From Lachnospiraceae bacterium (GTDB lineage: Bacteria > Bacillota > Clostridia > Lachnospirales > Lachnospiraceae): a stretch of DNA of 38,704 nt. The stretch is taken from contig JAGADU010000115.1 of NCBI GenBank assembly GCA_017613435.1, positions 1 through 38,704 of the forward strand. Reading direction: 5' to 3'. The first letter of the stretch is position 1; each line of letters begins with the position of its first letter. This document shows, piece after piece, positions 24,173 through 31,971 of the stretch. The notes below the pieces were generated by a model. That model did no database searches. It was not told the origin of the DNA and saw only the letters and a program-made list of their open reading frames with translations. A program made the translations under genes and the position numbers.

Positions 24173-25927
24173 CTAAGCTCTTACATCAAATCTGTAAAAT
24201 CCGATTGTATCTTTCTTATCGGGAGTATCTTCTTCAAGAAGAATATCCGGCGAAGTCTTTTTGGTATTAAAGGAATTGGTAACTTTAAAGCCCAATTTCT
24301 CGAGTTTTTCGTTTAACAAATCTATATGTTTTTCGATAAACAAAAGCGTTTCTTCATTCGGAAGCGTAAAATCCGTCGAAAGGTTCTTTGAAGAATTAAG
24401 TTTTACATACACTTCAACTCTTCCGAGGTTTTTCATGTCAAGTCTTAAAACAGCTGATATATTGTCGGGATTTGCCAACAGATTCTTTTTGTTTGCGTAA
24501 ACATACAAATCTCCGGTATTGGACCGGTTGTTTAACAATACGGGAAGCTGAACATAGGGAGTCAAATCGTTCAAAGTCTGCAAAAACTGAACGTTTTCCC
24601 TGAAACCGTTAACGGCCTGAGTAAGATTGTCGCTTCCTTTGAAAGTATTTTGCATGGATTCGATAATCTTATCGGTATTTTCCATGACCTTTGAATAATG
24701 CTCCGAAAGAGAATTGGAATCTTTTATTTCATTCGGTTCAAGAAGCCATTTTTCGGAGAATTTATCGGTAAGAGCATTTTTGAAAAGATCGGATTTGATC
24801 AGATCTTTTTTAAGTTCATCCGATACGTTTTCATCTTTTAAAACCGATTCGAAGGTTCTTAACATCTCTTCGAGATCGATTCTCTCGCCGTTTGTGAGTT
24901 TGTTTAAAATCTCGTTTCCGAATTGGTTGTCCTTGCTTATCAGATTGTAAAGATTGTCGATATCCTTGTTGGTAAGCGTAATCTGTTCGCTTAATTCGAC
25001 ACTCGACAAATTGCCTTTTATGGCTTCAAGATCGCCCTTTGATACGATCGAATCCTCTTCCATTTCGGAAATAATGTTTTTTACGATTTCGGGAGAAGAT
25101 TTCAAAACATCTTCCGATTTGGCGTTCTCGCTTATCTGTTCTTTGTTTTCGCCAAGAAGTTCGCCTTCTTTGCCGTTTAAAAGTCCTTTATCCTGAAGCG
25201 CGGAATCGCCGAGCGAAATCGAAACCTGCGTTTCGCCTTCCGTCGAAGCATCGATAAAATCCATCGCAAGATTGATTGCGGAAGATAAATCAGAATCAGC
25301 TTTTGCGGCAAGTTCAAGCGGTATTTGATTAATCAACGTATTAATCGAATCGGAAATCTTGTTTTCGAAATTATATACGGCATCGAATTTGGCAATGTTT
25401 TCCGAATTGAGTTCCAATCCGATCTGTTTCATTCTTATTATTTCATTGGCCTGAATTTCGGGGTTTGATACGATGTTTCTGTATAAAAGGGCAAGAGAAT
25501 CCTTATCGATGCTCATTCCCTCTTCCATTAACGTGGAAACAAGCGCAAGTGAAGTGGCATTAATCGGAATATTGGCCTGGTTAAGCGCATTGTTTGCTAT
25601 ATTTTCATTTGCTATATTGGTGAATAAAGTACGAAGCGAAACAAGATTGTCCGAATCGGAATTAACTTCGAAAAGGACGCTTTGTCCGACGCTTAAATTG
25701 ATGTTCGGATCGATGTTTGCAGTAATCCTTGCATCTTCTCCGACAAGAATGGTGGCTGTATTTTGGGAAATATCGACAATCTGGCCCCTGAACGTATCTC
25801 CCGAAGACATTTCGCGAAGCATATCAAGCCCTGCTTTGTCAAGGCTTATCCCCTCTCTTTGAGGCTCGACTCTGCCGGCATTTGCAACAGACGAGATATT
25901 CATATAGGAGTTATTGATATTGTCCAC
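24173..25927 (-). CDS. FliK/YlqG-like flagellar hook-length control homologue
   Basis: This 584-residue soluble protein has a low-complexity, mostly acidic and Asn/Ser-rich middle and a folded C-terminal part. The C-terminal region (about 455-560) with YVQLPVLLNN, LYVYANKKNL, RLDMKNLGRVEVYVKLN and FIEKHIDLLNEKLEKLGFKV matches the Flg_hook domain of FliK proteins, which measure hook length and contact FlhB. The N-terminus has a beta-rich segment (DTFRGQIVDISQNTATILVGE) often seen in such proteins. The start is GTG at 25927 with AGAGG seven bases upstream. It is followed by an FhlB-like gene, its expected partner, and preceded by rnhB as in Bacillus. Without hook or rod genes here, a flagellar role is inferred only. 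Confidence 0.82.
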   Translation of the reverse strand: MDNINNSYMNISSVANAGRVEPQREGISLDKAGLDMLREMSSGDTFRGQIVDISQNTATILVGEDARITANIDPNINLSVGQSVLFEVNSDSDNLVSLRTLFTNIANENIANNALNQANIPINATSLALVSTLMEEGMSIDKDSLALLYRNIVSNPEIQANEIIRMKQIGLELNSENIAKFDAVYNFENKISDSINTLINQIPLELAAKADSDLSSAINLAMDFIDASTEGETQVSISLGDSALQDKGLLNGKEGELLGENKEQISENAKSEDVLKSSPEIVKNIISEMEEDSIVSKGDLEAIKGNLSSVELSEQITLTNKDIDNLYNLISKDNQFGNEILNKLTNGERIDLEEMLRTFESVLKDENVSDELKKDLIKSDLFKNALTDKFSEKWLLEPNEIKDSNSLSEHYSKVMENTDKIIESMQNTFKGSDNLTQAVNGFRENVQFLQTLNDLTPYVQLPVLLNNRSNTGDLYVYANKKNLLANPDNISAVLRLDMKNLGRVEVYVKLNSSKNLSTDFTLPNEETLLFIEKHIDLLNEKLEKLGFKVTNSFNTKKTSPDILLEEDTPDKKDTIGFYRFDVRA

Positions 25928-25944
25928 GAAAAACCTCTGATTTA

Positions 25945-26583
25945 TTAAATATAATTATGAATAAACGAGAATCTGTGAATATCGCAGGGTCCGAGTTTCC
26001 TTAAGCCTTCTATATGCGCTGCGGTTCCGTACCCTTTATTCTTTGCAAAATCATAACCGGGATAAATTTTGTCGAATTCCGCCATCATTCGATCCCTTGT
26101 GACTTTGGCAACTATCGAAGCAGCTCCGATCGAAATGCTTTTTGCATCGCCTTTTATAATCGGAACCTGCTTAATGTCAACACCCGGGATTGTAACCGCA
26201 TCGTTTAACAAAACATCGGGTTTTACGGAAAGAGAGTTTATCGCATCCCTCATGGCTTCATACGTGGCCTCGAGAATATTGATTTCGTCTATTCTTTTGT
26301 TATCCCTTATGCCGATTCCGAAAGAAACGGCTTCACGGGTAATTATTTCATATAATTCCTCTCTTCTTTTTTCGGACAATTTTTTGGAATCATTAATATA
26401 AAGAATCGAACAATCTTTGGGAAGAATTACGGCACAAGCCACAACGGGTCCCGCAAAAGGGCCTCTTCCCACTTCGTCTATACCGCAGACATAACCCAAA
26501 TCAGAGTATTCTTTTTCGTATTTTTTTAAATTTTCGATTCTTAACTGCTCAGCCAAAAGCTTTTCGCCTTTTAATTCTCTCAT
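25945..26583 (-). CDS. rnhB: Ribonuclease HII
   Basis: RNase HII cleaves RNA in RNA-DNA hybrids and removes single ribonucleotides from DNA. The 212-residue product shows the signature YVCGIDEVGRGPFAGPVVA with the catalytic Asp-Glu pair, a further catalytic-type Asp in LNDAVTIPG, SIGAASIVAKVTRDRMM and the C-terminal NKGYGTAAHIEGL. The start is placed at the ATG at 26583 with AAGGAT about eight bases upstream; the in-frame TTG at 26589 is too close to that site. It lies nine bases after the lepB stop and 17 bases before the fliK-like start in one operon. Confidence 0.96.
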   Translation of the reverse strand: MRELKGEKLLAEQLRIENLKKYEKEYSDLGYVCGIDEVGRGPFAGPVVACAVILPKDCSILYINDSKKLSEKRREELYEIITREAVSFGIGIRDNKRIDEINILEATYEAMRDAINSLSVKPDVLLNDAVTIPGVDIKQVPIIKGDAKSISIGAASIVAKVTRDRMMAEFDKIYPGYDFAKNKGYGTAAHIEGLRKLGPCDIHRFSFIHNYI

Positions 26584-26592
26584 AATCAATCC

Positions 26593-27141
26593 TTATTTTT
26601 TATTGCCGTGTTTAATGAAACCTATTTTCTTAAAAGGATATATCCTAAGCCATGCTCTGCCTGTTATTTCTTTTCTTTTGATATTTCCGACTTCGTAATA
26701 TCTCGAATCGAACGATTCGTTTCTGTTATCGCCCAAAACAAAATATTCGTCATCGCCGAGTTTAATGTTCTCGCAGGCGATTCCGGGGTCTCTTATAACT
26801 TCTTTACCGTAATTTTCCTCGAGTTTTTCGCCGTTTATGAATATATTTCCGTCATCGTCGATATAAACGGTTTCTCCGGGAAGACCGATGATTCTTTTGA
26901 TAAAATAATTTCTCGAACCCTTATCGTAGGGGAAAACAATGACATCGAATCTCTGGGGATCGTTAAATCGATAGGATATTTTATCCACGATAAGATTATC
27001 TTTGTGAAACAATGTATTTTCCATGCTTTTACCGTCAACAATCGTTCTTTGACCGATAAAAGTAACTATGAATAAAGCTGTGAGCAAAAGAAGAAGAAAA
27101 TATATGCTTGTTTTTAAAATTTCTTTAAGTGTATCGTTCAT
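26593..27141 (-). CDS. lepB: Signal peptidase I (catalytically complete)
   Basis: This 182-residue membrane-bound serine protease removes signal peptides from exported proteins. It has one N-terminal membrane helix (about 11-30), the catalytic Ser in VDGKSMENTL (S39), the general base Lys in FIKRIIGLPGE (K82) and the conserved YFVLGDNRNESFDSR. The Pro normally found three residues after the Ser is Asn. The start is the ATG at 27141, with GGAG nine bases upstream; the in-frame TTG at 27153 overlaps the binding site. The next upstream gene but one encodes a related protein without the Ser, so this is probably the active member. Confidence 0.95.
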   Translation of the reverse strand: MNDTLKEILKTSIYFLLLLLTALFIVTFIGQRTIVDGKSMENTLFHKDNLIVDKISYRFNDPQRFDVIVFPYDKGSRNYFIKRIIGLPGETVYIDDDGNIFINGEKLEENYGKEVIRDPGIACENIKLGDDEYFVLGDNRNESFDSRYYEVGNIKRKEITGRAWLRIYPFKKIGFIKHGNKK

Positions 27142-27159
27142 TTTCGGCTCCAAAAATTA

Positions 27160-28020
27160 TTATTCGGGTATAGTGTCCAAAGTCAGATATCCCAGTTTGT
27201 TGTTTCTGAATTCGTCGGTAATCATTTTGGCGCCTCTTTGGATATCGATTTCGCTTCCCGTTTTGACAAGATTTCTCTTTGAGCAGTATTCCCTTAATAT
27301 ATCGACGGCTTCAAGATTTTCGTCTATTTCGAATTTATCATTTATAAGCCCGGGATATTTGTCTTTTAAAAGCTTTATAAGATGATAAGCAAGCTCTTCA
27401 AAAGGCAAAATGTCATCTTTAACCGAACCTATAAGAGCAAGTATTACGCCTGTTCTTTCGTCATCGATTTTAGGCCACAAAATACCGGGTGTATCCAAAA
27501 GTTCAAATTCGTTTTTTACGTTAATCCACTGCTTGCCCTTTGTGACCCCGGGTTTATTGCCGGTCACGGCTTTGGCTTTTCCCGACAAAGAATTTATAAA
27601 TGTCGATTTGCCGACATTGGGAATTCCGACAATCATGCATTTAATAGTTCTTTTTAAAATGCCTCTTTTTCTGTCTCTTTCGATTTTTTCCCTGCAGATT
27701 TCCTTAATTGTTTTATCGAGATTTTTAACGCCTGTTGCGGATCTTGAATTGGTCAAAACGCAGTGAATGTTTTTATCCTCGAAATATTTAATCCATTTCT
27801 CGTTATCCGTTTTATCCGCCATATCGGATTTGTTCATCAATACTAGTCTGTATTTGTTTAAGGCAAGTTTGTCGATATCGGGGTTTCTTGACGATAAGGG
27901 CGCCCTGGCATCGATAATTTCGATAACCATGTCAACGAGTTTAATGTTTTCTTCCATCATTCTGACGGCCTTCGTCATATGACCGGGATACCAGTTTATA
28001 TTGGTTTTGTTATCGCTCAT
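27160..28020 (-). CDS. ylqF: Ribosome biogenesis GTPase YlqF (RbgA)
   Basis: RbgA is a circularly permuted GTPase needed for late maturation of the 50S subunit. The permuted motif order is visible: G4 MNKSD (62-66), then G1 GIPNVGKST (132-140), then G3 DTPGILWPK. The N-terminal INWYPGHMTKA and the C-terminal helical ANTAR-like region are typical; 286 residues is the family length. The ATG at 28020 has GGAG nine bases upstream. It lies 18 bases after the signal-peptidase-like gene and 18 bases before lepB, inside an operon led by the promoter at 28681. In Bacillus, rbgA also sits next to rplS and rnhB. Confidence 0.96.
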   Translation of the reverse strand: MSDNKTNINWYPGHMTKAVRMMEENIKLVDMVIEIIDARAPLSSRNPDIDKLALNKYRLVLMNKSDMADKTDNEKWIKYFEDKNIHCVLTNSRSATGVKNLDKTIKEICREKIERDRKRGILKRTIKCMIVGIPNVGKSTFINSLSGKAKAVTGNKPGVTKGKQWINVKNEFELLDTPGILWPKIDDERTGVILALIGSVKDDILPFEELAYHLIKLLKDKYPGLINDKFEIDENLEAVDILREYCSKRNLVKTGSEIDIQRGAKMITDEFRNNKLGYLTLDTIPE

Positions 28021-28038
28021 TTCGGATTTCTCCCATTA

Positions 28039-28620
28039 TTAATAAAAGCCGCCTTTATTGTCGCCATGCTTCAAATGAAACCAGACTCTTCCTACTATAT
28101 CATCCTGACTGACGGGTCCTATATTTCCGTATCTCGAATCTTCCGAATCGTTTCGGTTGTCGCCCAGAACAAAATATTCGCCTTTTTCAAGCTTAACCGG
28201 ATTTTCCGCAAGACCGGCAAATTCCATTTTGTCATAATGCTCTTCGTCTTTGTACAATTCGTCGTTAACGTAAAGTCTTCCGTTTTTGATTATTACCGTG
28301 TCGGGATATGTCGCAACAACCCTTTTTATATACAAATAGGATTTTTTGTTTCCGTTCGGATAAAAGGCTATAATATCTCCGACCTTCGGTTTAAAAAGCA
28401 AATACGCGCTTTTGTTAATCAAGACTTCCTGACCGTTTGAATATTTCGGAAACATTCCGTCGCCTATGACGGCACTCTTTGTTCCGAAGATCAGTATAAT
28501 TACAAAGGCAATAAAAGAAACAGCCGCCATCCAAAACAGCATTTTAAAAAATCCCGTAAAGTGATGGGGTTTGACTTTCTTTTCTTTTTTGATGAACGTA
28601 AGTCCTTTTTTCTTCTTCAT
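28039..28620 (-). CDS. lepB: Signal peptidase I homologue with Gly in place of the catalytic Ser
   Basis: This 193-residue protein has the S26 signal-peptidase fold: basic N-terminus, one membrane helix (about 27-45), the substrate-site segment, the base-containing YIKRVVATYPD (K99) and YFVLGDNRNDSEDSRYG. However, the catalytic segment reads VIGDGMFPKYSNG, so residue 55 is Gly where the nucleophilic Ser of GxSMxP is expected. The codon is GGA, two changes away from a TCN Ser codon. By known chemistry it should not hydrolyse signal peptides. It may bind precursors, regulate the active paralogue two genes downstream, or use another residue. The ATG at 28620 has AAGGAA upstream and its own promoter. 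The symbol reflects family membership only. Confidence 0.9.
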   Translation of the reverse strand: MKKKKGLTFIKKEKKVKPHHFTGFFKMLFWMAAVSFIAFVIILIFGTKSAVIGDGMFPKYSNGQEVLINKSAYLLFKPKVGDIIAFYPNGNKKSYLYIKRVVATYPDTVIIKNGRLYVNDELYKDEEHYDKMEFAGLAENPVKLEKGEYFVLGDNRNDSEDSRYGNIGPVSQDDIVGRVWFHLKHGDNKGGFY

Positions 28621-28652
28621 GCCGATAATTTCCTTGTATAAAAACGCATTTT

Positions 28653-28681
28653 ATTATACTATAAACCGTCCTTTTATTCAA
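28653..28681 (-). promoter_or_regulatory. Promoter of the signal peptidase-ylqF-rnhB operon
   Basis: Leftward TTGAAT (28681-28676), exactly 17 bases, and a perfect TATAAT (28658-28653). The start is expected near 28646, giving a leader of about 26 bases. Confidence 0.75.
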
Positions 28682-28694
28682 ACATTCAAAAGCA

Positions 28695-28724
28695 ATAAAA
28701 AAGGCAGGAATCAAATCCTGCCTT
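28695..28724 (-). terminator. Intrinsic terminator of rplS
   Basis: Stem AAGGCAGGA (28701-28709) and TCCTGCCTT (28716-28724), six-base loop, followed leftward by six T. It lies five bases after the rplS stop and separates rplS from the signal peptidase operon. Confidence 0.9.
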
Positions 28725-28729
28725 GAAAA

Positions 28730-29074
28730 TCAGATTTTCTCTTTTACTTTTGCTTTCTTTCCGACTCTGTCTCTTAAGTAGAAAAGTTTAGCTCTTCTGA
28801 TCTTACCTTTACGTACAACTTCAACGTCTGCTACGTTAGGTGAATGAATGGGCCATGTTTTCTCAACGCCGCAACCGTTAGAAATCTTACGAACGGTAAA
28901 TGTCTGACGATTGGAACCGCCCTGAATCTTAATTACTGTTCCTTCGAAGATCTGAATTCTGGATTTGTTACCTTCCTGAATTCTGTTGTGTACCTTAACG
29001 GTATCGCCGACTTCGAAAGCGGGTACGCTCTCTTTTAACTGAGCATTTTCAATCTCTTTAATAATTTCGCTCAT
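28730..29074 (-). CDS. rplS: 50S ribosomal protein L19
   Basis: The 114-residue product is a complete L19, a protein at the interface of the two ribosomal subunits. Seen: [53 protein letters not shown] and the C-terminal [20 protein letters not shown]. The ATG at 29074 has AAGGAGA seven bases upstream. Here it is monocistronic, with its own promoter and terminator. In many Firmicutes rimM and trmD precede it in the same operon; neither is present in the window. Confidence 0.98.
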   Translation of the reverse strand: MSEIIKEIENAQLKESVPAFEVGDTVKVHNRIQEGNKSRIQIFEGTVIKIQGGSNRQTFTVRKISNGCGVEKTWPIHSPNVADVEVVRKGKIRRAKLFYLRDRVGKKAKVKEKI

Positions 29075-29147
29075 TGTATTTCTCCTTTTGTTTTCATCGG
29101 ATGTTCTTAAGTCTTTAAAAGCTCAGCGGACCATCTCTTTACACGCA

Positions 29148-29175
29148 ACTATAATAAATTACCACATTTTTTCAA
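29148..29175 (-). promoter_or_regulatory. Promoter of rplS
   Basis: Leftward TTGAAA (29175-29170), a 16-base spacer and TATAGT (29153-29148). The start is expected near 29141, so the leader is about 67 bases, long enough for a small regulatory structure; I could not recognise a known L19 leader fold. Confidence 0.6.
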
Positions 29176-29219
29176 TCATTTCAAGCAATAATCGAAACAT
29201 TTTGAAATTATTCAAACAT

Positions 29220-29249
29220 TTGTTCAAACGAAAGCTTTTGTGTTAAAAT
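29220..29249 (+). promoter_or_regulatory. Promoter of the small conserved gene
   Basis: Rightward TTGTTC (29220-29225), 18 bases, then an extended -10 TGTTAAAAT (TAAAAT at 29244-29249). The start is expected near 29256, giving a leader of about 33 bases. It is divergent from the rplS promoter. Confidence 0.55.
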
Positions 29250-29288
29250 GATTCTCGTTGAAAATCAAATGAAAAACTGAGGTTATTT

Positions 29289-29555
29289 ATGTTTAAACTC
29301 TGGATTAAGGAAATCAAAAACAATCATCTCGTAAAAGATATAACAATAACGGATGACAGAAACGAAACCAGAACCCATAAAGTTCTTTCGTCCCTCGAAA
29401 AAGCATGTGAAAAATTCGATCTGTCGGTTCCGATATGGCTTGATAAAAACATATCGGAGTTTAAATCGGTTTCAAAAACACGTTTTTCGAAGGATTCTTT
29501 CATAGAATCAATCGACTTTGACTATCTCGAAATCATGATAATCGAAGAAGATTAA
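29289..29555 (+). CDS. Small conserved protein of unknown function
   Basis: This 88-residue acidic protein has no signal peptide or membrane segment. Its pattern (IKNNHLVKDITITDD, RTHKVLSSLEKACEKFDLSV, PIWLDKNISEFK, DYLEIMIIEED) is, from memory, like a short uncharacterised protein found in many Lachnospiraceae; I know of no function. The gene is real by its GAGG binding site seven bases before the ATG and its own promoter. It sits on the opposite strand exactly where rimM and trmD would be in the conserved ribosomal operon. Its stop codon directly abuts that of khpA with no base between. Confidence 0.8.
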   Translation: MFKLWIKEIKNNHLVKDITITDDRNETRTHKVLSSLEKACEKFDLSVPIWLDKNISEFKSVSKTRFSKDSFIESIDFDYLEIMIIEED

Positions 29556-29786
29556 TCATTCGTCAATTTTTACGTCTACCTGTAAATCATCCTTAACAGA
29601 TGCAGCCTTGACAACAATTCTTATTGCCTTGGCTATTCTGCCCTGTTTACCGATTACTTTACCCATATCGCCGGGTGCGACATGAAGATTAATCTCTATA
29701 TTCTTACCGTCTGCTTTTTCAGTTACAGTCACTTCTTCAGGATGATCTACAAGGGCTTTGGCAATAGTTTCTACTAATTCCTTCAC
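29556..29786 (-). CDS. khpA: KH-domain RNA-binding protein KhpA (YlqC)
   Basis: The 76-residue protein is a single KH domain with the RNA-binding GxxG loop in KVIGKQGRIAKAIRIVVKAA. It has the typical N-terminus MKELVETIAKALVDHPEEV. Known: KhpA partners with KhpB (Jag) in RNA binding and affects cell division and elongation in streptococci. It lies 26 bases after rpsP in the conserved order ffh-rpsP-khpA. The ATG at 29786 is preceded by AGGGAGG about eight bases upstream. No terminator follows; the next gene ends convergently at its stop. Confidence 0.96.
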   Translation of the reverse strand: MKELVETIAKALVDHPEEVTVTEKADGKNIEINLHVAPGDMGKVIGKQGRIAKAIRIVVKAASVKDDLQVDVKIDE

Positions 29787-29812
29787 GATAAGCCTCCCTG
29801 TGAATCACTCTA

Positions 29813-30058
29813 TTATTTTTCAATACCTGCAATCTTGAAGATCTTTGCAACCGTTTCCGTAGGCTGAGCACCGTTCTTGAGCCATTTCTTTGCAGCTTCT
29901 TCGTTTACTTTGAATTCAGAGGGATTCTTGTTGGGATCGTATGTACCGATTTCTTCGATGCATCCGCCGTTTCTTGCGGTTCTTGAATCGGAAACTACGA
30001 TTCTGTAAATAGGATTTCTTTTATAACCCATTCTGCTTAATCTGATTTTTACTGACAT
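29813..30058 (-). CDS. rpsP: 30S ribosomal protein S16
   Basis: The 81-residue product is a complete S16, needed for assembly of the 30S body: [32 protein letters not shown] and [18 protein letters not shown]. The ATG at 30058 has GGAGG nine bases upstream. It lies 73 bases after ffh; this gap contains a perfect TATAAT on the minus strand (30091-30086) without a good -35, so a secondary promoter may boost S16 and KhpA expression relative to Ffh. Confidence 0.98.
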   Translation of the reverse strand: MSVKIRLSRMGYKRNPIYRIVVSDSRTARNGGCIEEIGTYDPNKNPSEFKVNEEAAKKWLKNGAQPTETVAKIFKIAGIEK

Positions 30059-30131
30059 TGTTTAGTCCTCCATAAAAAATTATTTATTATAATTGATATT
30101 TATTCAAAACTCCTAAAAGAAGTTGTTGACT

Positions 30132-31499
30132 TTAAAAAGGCATCTTAAATCCGCCAAACCCTCCGAAGGGACCTCTTTTTTTGCCGCCCATAAGAGAAGG
30201 CATCTGTTTCATCATCTTCTGCGTCTGTTCGAACTGCTTGATGAAACGGTTTACAACCGAAATATCCACGCCCGCGCCTTTTGCGATTCTGTGTTTTCTT
30301 TGCGGATTCAATATTTTAGGATTGCTTCTTTCTTTTTTGGTCATCGACAAAACGATTGCTTCCATCTGTTTCATCTGTTTGTCGTCGATTGCACCTTCCA
30401 AATCTTCCCTGGAAACTCCCAGATTCGGCATTAGTCCAAGCATTGATGAAAGGCCGCCCATCTTTTTCATCTGATTCATGCTTTCAAGGTAATCGTTAAA
30501 ATCGAATTTACCTTTTTTCAGACGGCTCATCATGTCTTTTTCTTTCTCTTTGTCAACTTCTTCGGTTTCCTGCATAACCTTGTCGATAAGAGTAAGAACG
30601 TCTCCCATGCCGAGTATTCTGTTGGCCATTCTGTCGGGATAAAACTGTTCGAGGTCGGATAATTTTTCGCCCATACCTACATAAAGAATGGGAACACCCG
30701 TTACGGCTTTGATTGAAAGAGCCGCACCGCCTCTTGTATCGCCGTCCATTTTACTTAAGATCAATCCGTTGATTCCGATTTTTTCATTGAAATCTTTTGC
30801 AACATTTACGGAATCCTGACCGATCATGGCATCGACAACAAGTATTGTCTTGTGAACGGTAACCTCTTTTTTTATATCCTCGAGTTCCTTCATTAAATCG
30901 TCGTCAATCTGAAGACGGCCTGCTGTATCGAAGATAATTACGTTTTCTTTGTTTTCTTTGGCGTGTTCTATACTTGCTTTCGCAATTTCGACGGGCTTAA
31001 CCTTGTCTCCCATCGAGAAAACGTCAACGCCCTGTTTTTCACCGTTTATTTCAAGCTGTTTGATAGCTGCGGGACGATATACGTCAAGCGCCACAAGCAG
31101 CGGCTTCTTACCTTTTTGAATGAATTTGCCGGCAAGTTTGGCAGCCGTGGTTGTTTTACCCGCACCCTGAAGACCGCAAAGCATTATTACGGTAACGGCC
31201 TGACCGGGTTCAAACTGAAGTTCAACCGTTTCGGAACCCAAAACCGAAGTCAGTTCTTCGTTAACGATCTTTATAACCGCCTGACCGGGATTGAGTCCTT
31301 CGAGCACTTCGCTTCCTACGGCTCTTTCCTCGACGGATTTTATAAAATTCTTAACTACTTTATAGTTTACGTCCGCTTCCAAAAGCGCAAGTTTAACTTC
31401 TTTTAAGGCAAGCTTTACATCTTCTTCGGTAAGTCTTCCCTTCGATCGAAGATTCTTAAATACTTTTGTCAGCTTTTCGGTTAAATTTTCAAAAGCCAT
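30132..31499 (-). CDS. ffh: Signal recognition particle protein Ffh
   Basis: Ffh (SRP54) binds signal sequences and the SRP RNA and delivers nascent chains to the membrane with FtsY. The 455 residues show the N domain, the GTPase domain with GLQGAGKTTTAAKL (about 108-121), DTAGR, SKMDGDTRGGAALS and the methionine-rich M domain (about 300-450: MMSRLKKGKF, MNQMKKMGG, QTQKMMKQMPSLMGG). The C-terminus is Gly/Phe-rich. The ATG at 31499 shares its A with the TAA stop of ylxM (TAATG), so the two are translationally coupled. Confidence 0.98.
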   Translation of the reverse strand: MAFENLTEKLTKVFKNLRSKGRLTEEDVKLALKEVKLALLEADVNYKVVKNFIKSVEERAVGSEVLEGLNPGQAVIKIVNEELTSVLGSETVELQFEPGQAVTVIMLCGLQGAGKTTTAAKLAGKFIQKGKKPLLVALDVYRPAAIKQLEINGEKQGVDVFSMGDKVKPVEIAKASIEHAKENKENVIIFDTAGRLQIDDDLMKELEDIKKEVTVHKTILVVDAMIGQDSVNVAKDFNEKIGINGLILSKMDGDTRGGAALSIKAVTGVPILYVGMGEKLSDLEQFYPDRMANRILGMGDVLTLIDKVMQETEEVDKEKEKDMMSRLKKGKFDFNDYLESMNQMKKMGGLSSMLGLMPNLGVSREDLEGAIDDKQMKQMEAIVLSMTKKERSNPKILNPQRKHRIAKGAGVDISVVNRFIKQFEQTQKMMKQMPSLMGGKKRGPFGGFGGFKMPF

Positions 31500-31837
31500 T
31501 ACAAATCCTCTGAAAGTTTATCGGTCAATTCAACGATTCGTCTGCAGTCAACGCCCGAATCGGAAAGTTTCTTCAATTCGTCTTTGATTTCATCGATAAT
31601 CTTTTGATTGTTTTCAAAGGAACTCGCAAAATGAAGTTTGTCCTCGTAATCGTTTAAAATTTTATCGATTCTTTTGACGGCATCATGCACACCCTGTCTG
31701 GAAATGCCCATTTCTTCGCCGATTTCCGACAAGGAATAATCATTGTTTACCACATCGGAGTATATTTTCCTCTGATGTTCGGTAAGAAGATTGCCGTATA
31801 TATCAAAAAGCAATGAACGTTCTACTATCTTATCCAT
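31499..31837 (-). CDS. ylxM: YlxM/UPF0122 helix-turn-helix protein
   Basis: The 112-residue protein matches YlxM, a sigma-factor-region-4-like helix-turn-helix protein always found next to ffh or ftsY and linked to SRP function (in Streptococcus mutans it modulates SRP activity). Seen: LLTEHQRKIYSDVVNNDYSLSEIGEEMGISRQGVHDAVKRIDKIL, followed by a helical tail. The start ATG at 31837 has only a weak upstream binding site (TGGG). It is the first gene of the ylxM-ffh-rpsP-khpA operon, with a near-consensus promoter 26 bases upstream. Confidence 0.93.
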   Translation of the reverse strand: MDKIVERSLLFDIYGNLLTEHQRKIYSDVVNNDYSLSEIGEEMGISRQGVHDAVKRIDKILNDYEDKLHFASSFENNQKIIDEIKDELKKLSDSGVDCRRIVELTDKLSEDL

Positions 31838-31869
31838 AAAAACAGCCCATATTTAAAACCAGCCTACTA

Positions 31870-31898
31870 AATATAACAAAAACCAAAAGGGGTGTCAA
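31870..31898 (-). promoter_or_regulatory. Promoter of ylxM-ffh, overlapping the ftsY terminator
   Basis: Leftward TTGACA (31898-31893), exactly 17 bases, then TATATT (31875-31870). The -35 hexamer lies inside the distal arm of the ftsY terminator stem. The start is expected near 31863. Confidence 0.75.
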
Positions 31899-31918
31899 GA
31901 CTTTTTACTTGACACCCC
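31885..31918 (-). terminator. Intrinsic terminator of the plsX-ftsY operon
   Basis: A perfect 11-base stem (GGGGTGTCAAG at 31889-31899 and CTTGACACCCC at 31908-31918) with an eight-base loop, followed leftward by TTTTGGTTTTTG. It lies 54 bases after the ftsY stop. Confidence 0.85.
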
Positions 31919-31971
31919 GAAAATATTTCAAAATAAGCGTTTGGGAATGATTAATTTGTTGAATAATACAT

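Noticed and set aside
29075..29141. Known ribosomal-protein leader (L19-type) before rplS
   Set aside because: The leader is long enough, but I could not find a convincing conserved fold; a covariance-model search would be needed to decide.
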